6,126 nucleotides of DNA, taken from positions 1 through 6,126 of the forward strand of contig JAFQLA010000007.1 of NCBI GenBank assembly GCA_017396725.1, in the 5' to 3' direction. This DNA is from Oscillospiraceae bacterium (GTDB lineage Bacteria > Bacillota_A > Clostridia > Oscillospirales > Oscillospiraceae). The translations under genes were made by a program, and so were the position numbers. Shown piece after piece: positions 5,453 through 6,126 of this stretch. Every line of letters begins with the position of its first letter. The stretch's first letter is position 1. The notes beneath the pieces were generated by a model. The model was not told the DNA's origin, ran no database searches, and saw only the letters and a list, made by a program, of their open reading frames with translations.

Positions 5453-5478
5453 TAAAAGAGCCGCTAAGAGAGGAAAAA

Positions 5479-5509
5479 AGTACGCGGCGAGAATTTCTCG
5501 CCGCGTACT
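5479..5509 (-). terminator. Intrinsic terminator after ygfK
   Basis: A GC-rich stem of 14 bp (5479-5492 with 5496-5509) has a 3-base loop. On the minus strand it is followed by TTTTTCC, typical of an intrinsic terminator about 20 bases past the ygfK stop. It isolates niaR from the ygfK transcript. Confidence 0.9.
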
Positions 5510-5528
5510 CTTATTGGGGGAGCAGCTA

Positions 5529-6126
5529 TCAGGCCATGAGATAGCCGTACTTCAGGTAGATGGTAACGATCAGCATTTCGATGTCGTTGGGGAGACCCTT
5601 GTCGGTGGAAAGATCATATTCCATGGTCTTGCCGTCCAGACGAATCAGGATCTTTCTGCCGCCCAGAGGCATGAAACCGTTGTTTTCGGGGGAGGCATCG
5701 AAGTTTTCGCGATCCTGGAAGAGAGTCAGCTTTTCCTTGTAGGGAGCAGAACTGTAGGGGCAGAAGACGGCGCAGTTGCCGCATTCGTTGCACATTCTGT
5801 CTACATGAACGATCTGATGGCGGCCGTCAGGCAGCTCGATGATCACATTGGCGCGGTTGGGGCAGACATCTACGCAGCATTCGCAAACGGTGTTGCAGTT
5901 GAGGCAGCGGTCACCTTCGCACTTGGCGGATTCACAGAGGATGCCCTTCTTGGCGGCAGCATCGTCGTAAGAAGGAGTGGAGCAGCAGGGCAGCTCATAA
6001 GCATGTGCTGCACCGATCACAGCTTCGGCGAAGGCGGTAGCATCGGCAATGCCTTCCACTACAGTGGCGGGGCCGCGCTTGGCATCGCCTGCGGTGTAAA
6101 CGCCTTCCACATTGGTCTTGAATGCA
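5529..6126 (-). CDS. ygfK: YgfK-type flavin/Fe-S oxidoreductase, C-terminal 198 residues (partial)
   Basis: This is the C-terminal end of a large GltD-like FAD oxidoreductase of the YgfK class (annotated as putative selenate reductase subunit); the 5' part lies beyond the right edge. The fragment opens with the FAD-binding signature VEGVYTAGDAKRGPATVVEG. Two cysteine-rich motifs follow. CLNCNTVCECCVDVCPNRAN (fragment residues 74-93) is characteristic of YgfK, and CNECGNCAVFCP (112-123) is a classical 4Fe-4S ligand set. A C-terminal domain ends KYGYLMA. The role is probably electron transfer between NAD(P)H, flavin and a partner; it is required with ygeY and hyuA homologues in published anaerobic uric acid degradation gene sets (from memory). 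The name 'selenate reductase' is historical, and selenate is unlikely to be the natural substrate. There is no internal start: the reading frame stays open to the edge. Confidence 0.9.
   Translation of the reverse strand, partial: AFKTNVEGVYTAGDAKRGPATVVEGIADATAFAEAVIGAAHAYELPCCSTPSYDDAAAKKGILCESAKCEGDRCLNCNTVCECCVDVCPNRANVIIELPDGRHQIVHVDRMCNECGNCAVFCPYSSAPYKEKLTLFQDRENFDASPENNGFMPLGGRKILIRLDGKTMEYDLSTDKGLPNDIEMLIVTIYLKYGYLMA

Noticed and set aside
4826..5455. Plus-strand open frame (209 codons) opposite niaR
   Set aside because: Antisense of a gene with intact HTH and 3H-domain ligands; its start lies within the operator region of the EIIC-like gene.
5439..5465. AGCGG/CCGCT inverted repeat across the niaR -35 region
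   Set aside because: Arms of 5 bases separated by 17 bases are too weak to call an operator, and they do not resemble the palindrome near the EIIC-like gene.

Overview
The window looks like part of an anaerobic Clostridia-type Firmicutes genome, probably a gut commensal. The reasons are strong GGAGG-type ribosome sites, sigma-A promoters with near-consensus boxes, AT-rich intergenic DNA between moderately GC-rich genes, and the families present. Six of the seven protein genes read leftward (minus strand); one regulator reads rightward. The four metabolic genes (ygeY fragment, hydA, xdhC, ygfK fragment) belong to the set that clusters with selenium-dependent molybdenum hydroxylases. That set is related to the E. 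coli ygeW-ygfK-ssnA-hyuA-xdhD region and has been linked in recent literature to anaerobic purine / uric acid breakdown.

Layout: (1) 1-420, N-terminal part of the M20-family hydrolase YgeY, minus strand, running off the left edge. (2) 421-692, a divergent AT-rich control region with a promoter for each flanking gene, three copies of an identical 10-base motif and a long AT hairpin. (3) 693-1343, plus strand, a YheO/DauR-type PAS-HTH regulator, ending at a strong bidirectional terminator (1361-1392). (4) 3532 back to 1398, a two-gene unit of dihydropyrimidinase (hydA) then an XdhC-family molybdenum hydroxylase maturation factor, joined by a 4-base ATGA overlap. The XdhC has its two domains in the reverse of the usual order and appears to lack the CGG motif. 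(5) 5395 back to 3660, a NiaR-type niacin-responsive repressor (with 3H metal-binding domain) followed by a lone 372-residue PTS EIIC-like (PfoR-type) membrane protein. Between them lies a near-consensus promoter whose start point coincides with a 28-base near-perfect palindrome, very likely the NiaR operator. (6) 5529-6126, the C-terminal part of YgfK (flavin oxidoreductase with two Fe-S motifs), running off the right edge, with its own terminator.

How the genes may work together: YgfK is a predicted flavin/Fe-S electron-transfer protein, XdhC matures a molybdenum hydroxylase encoded elsewhere, HydA opens a cyclic amide ring, and YgeY cleaves a downstream amide or peptide-like bond. The PAS-HTH protein is placed to control ygeY and itself. 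The NiaR-EIIC pair forms a separate cassette inside this locus. The most interesting inference is that the orphan EIIC-like protein is a NiaR-controlled transporter, plausibly for niacin or a related compound, rather than a sugar PTS component.
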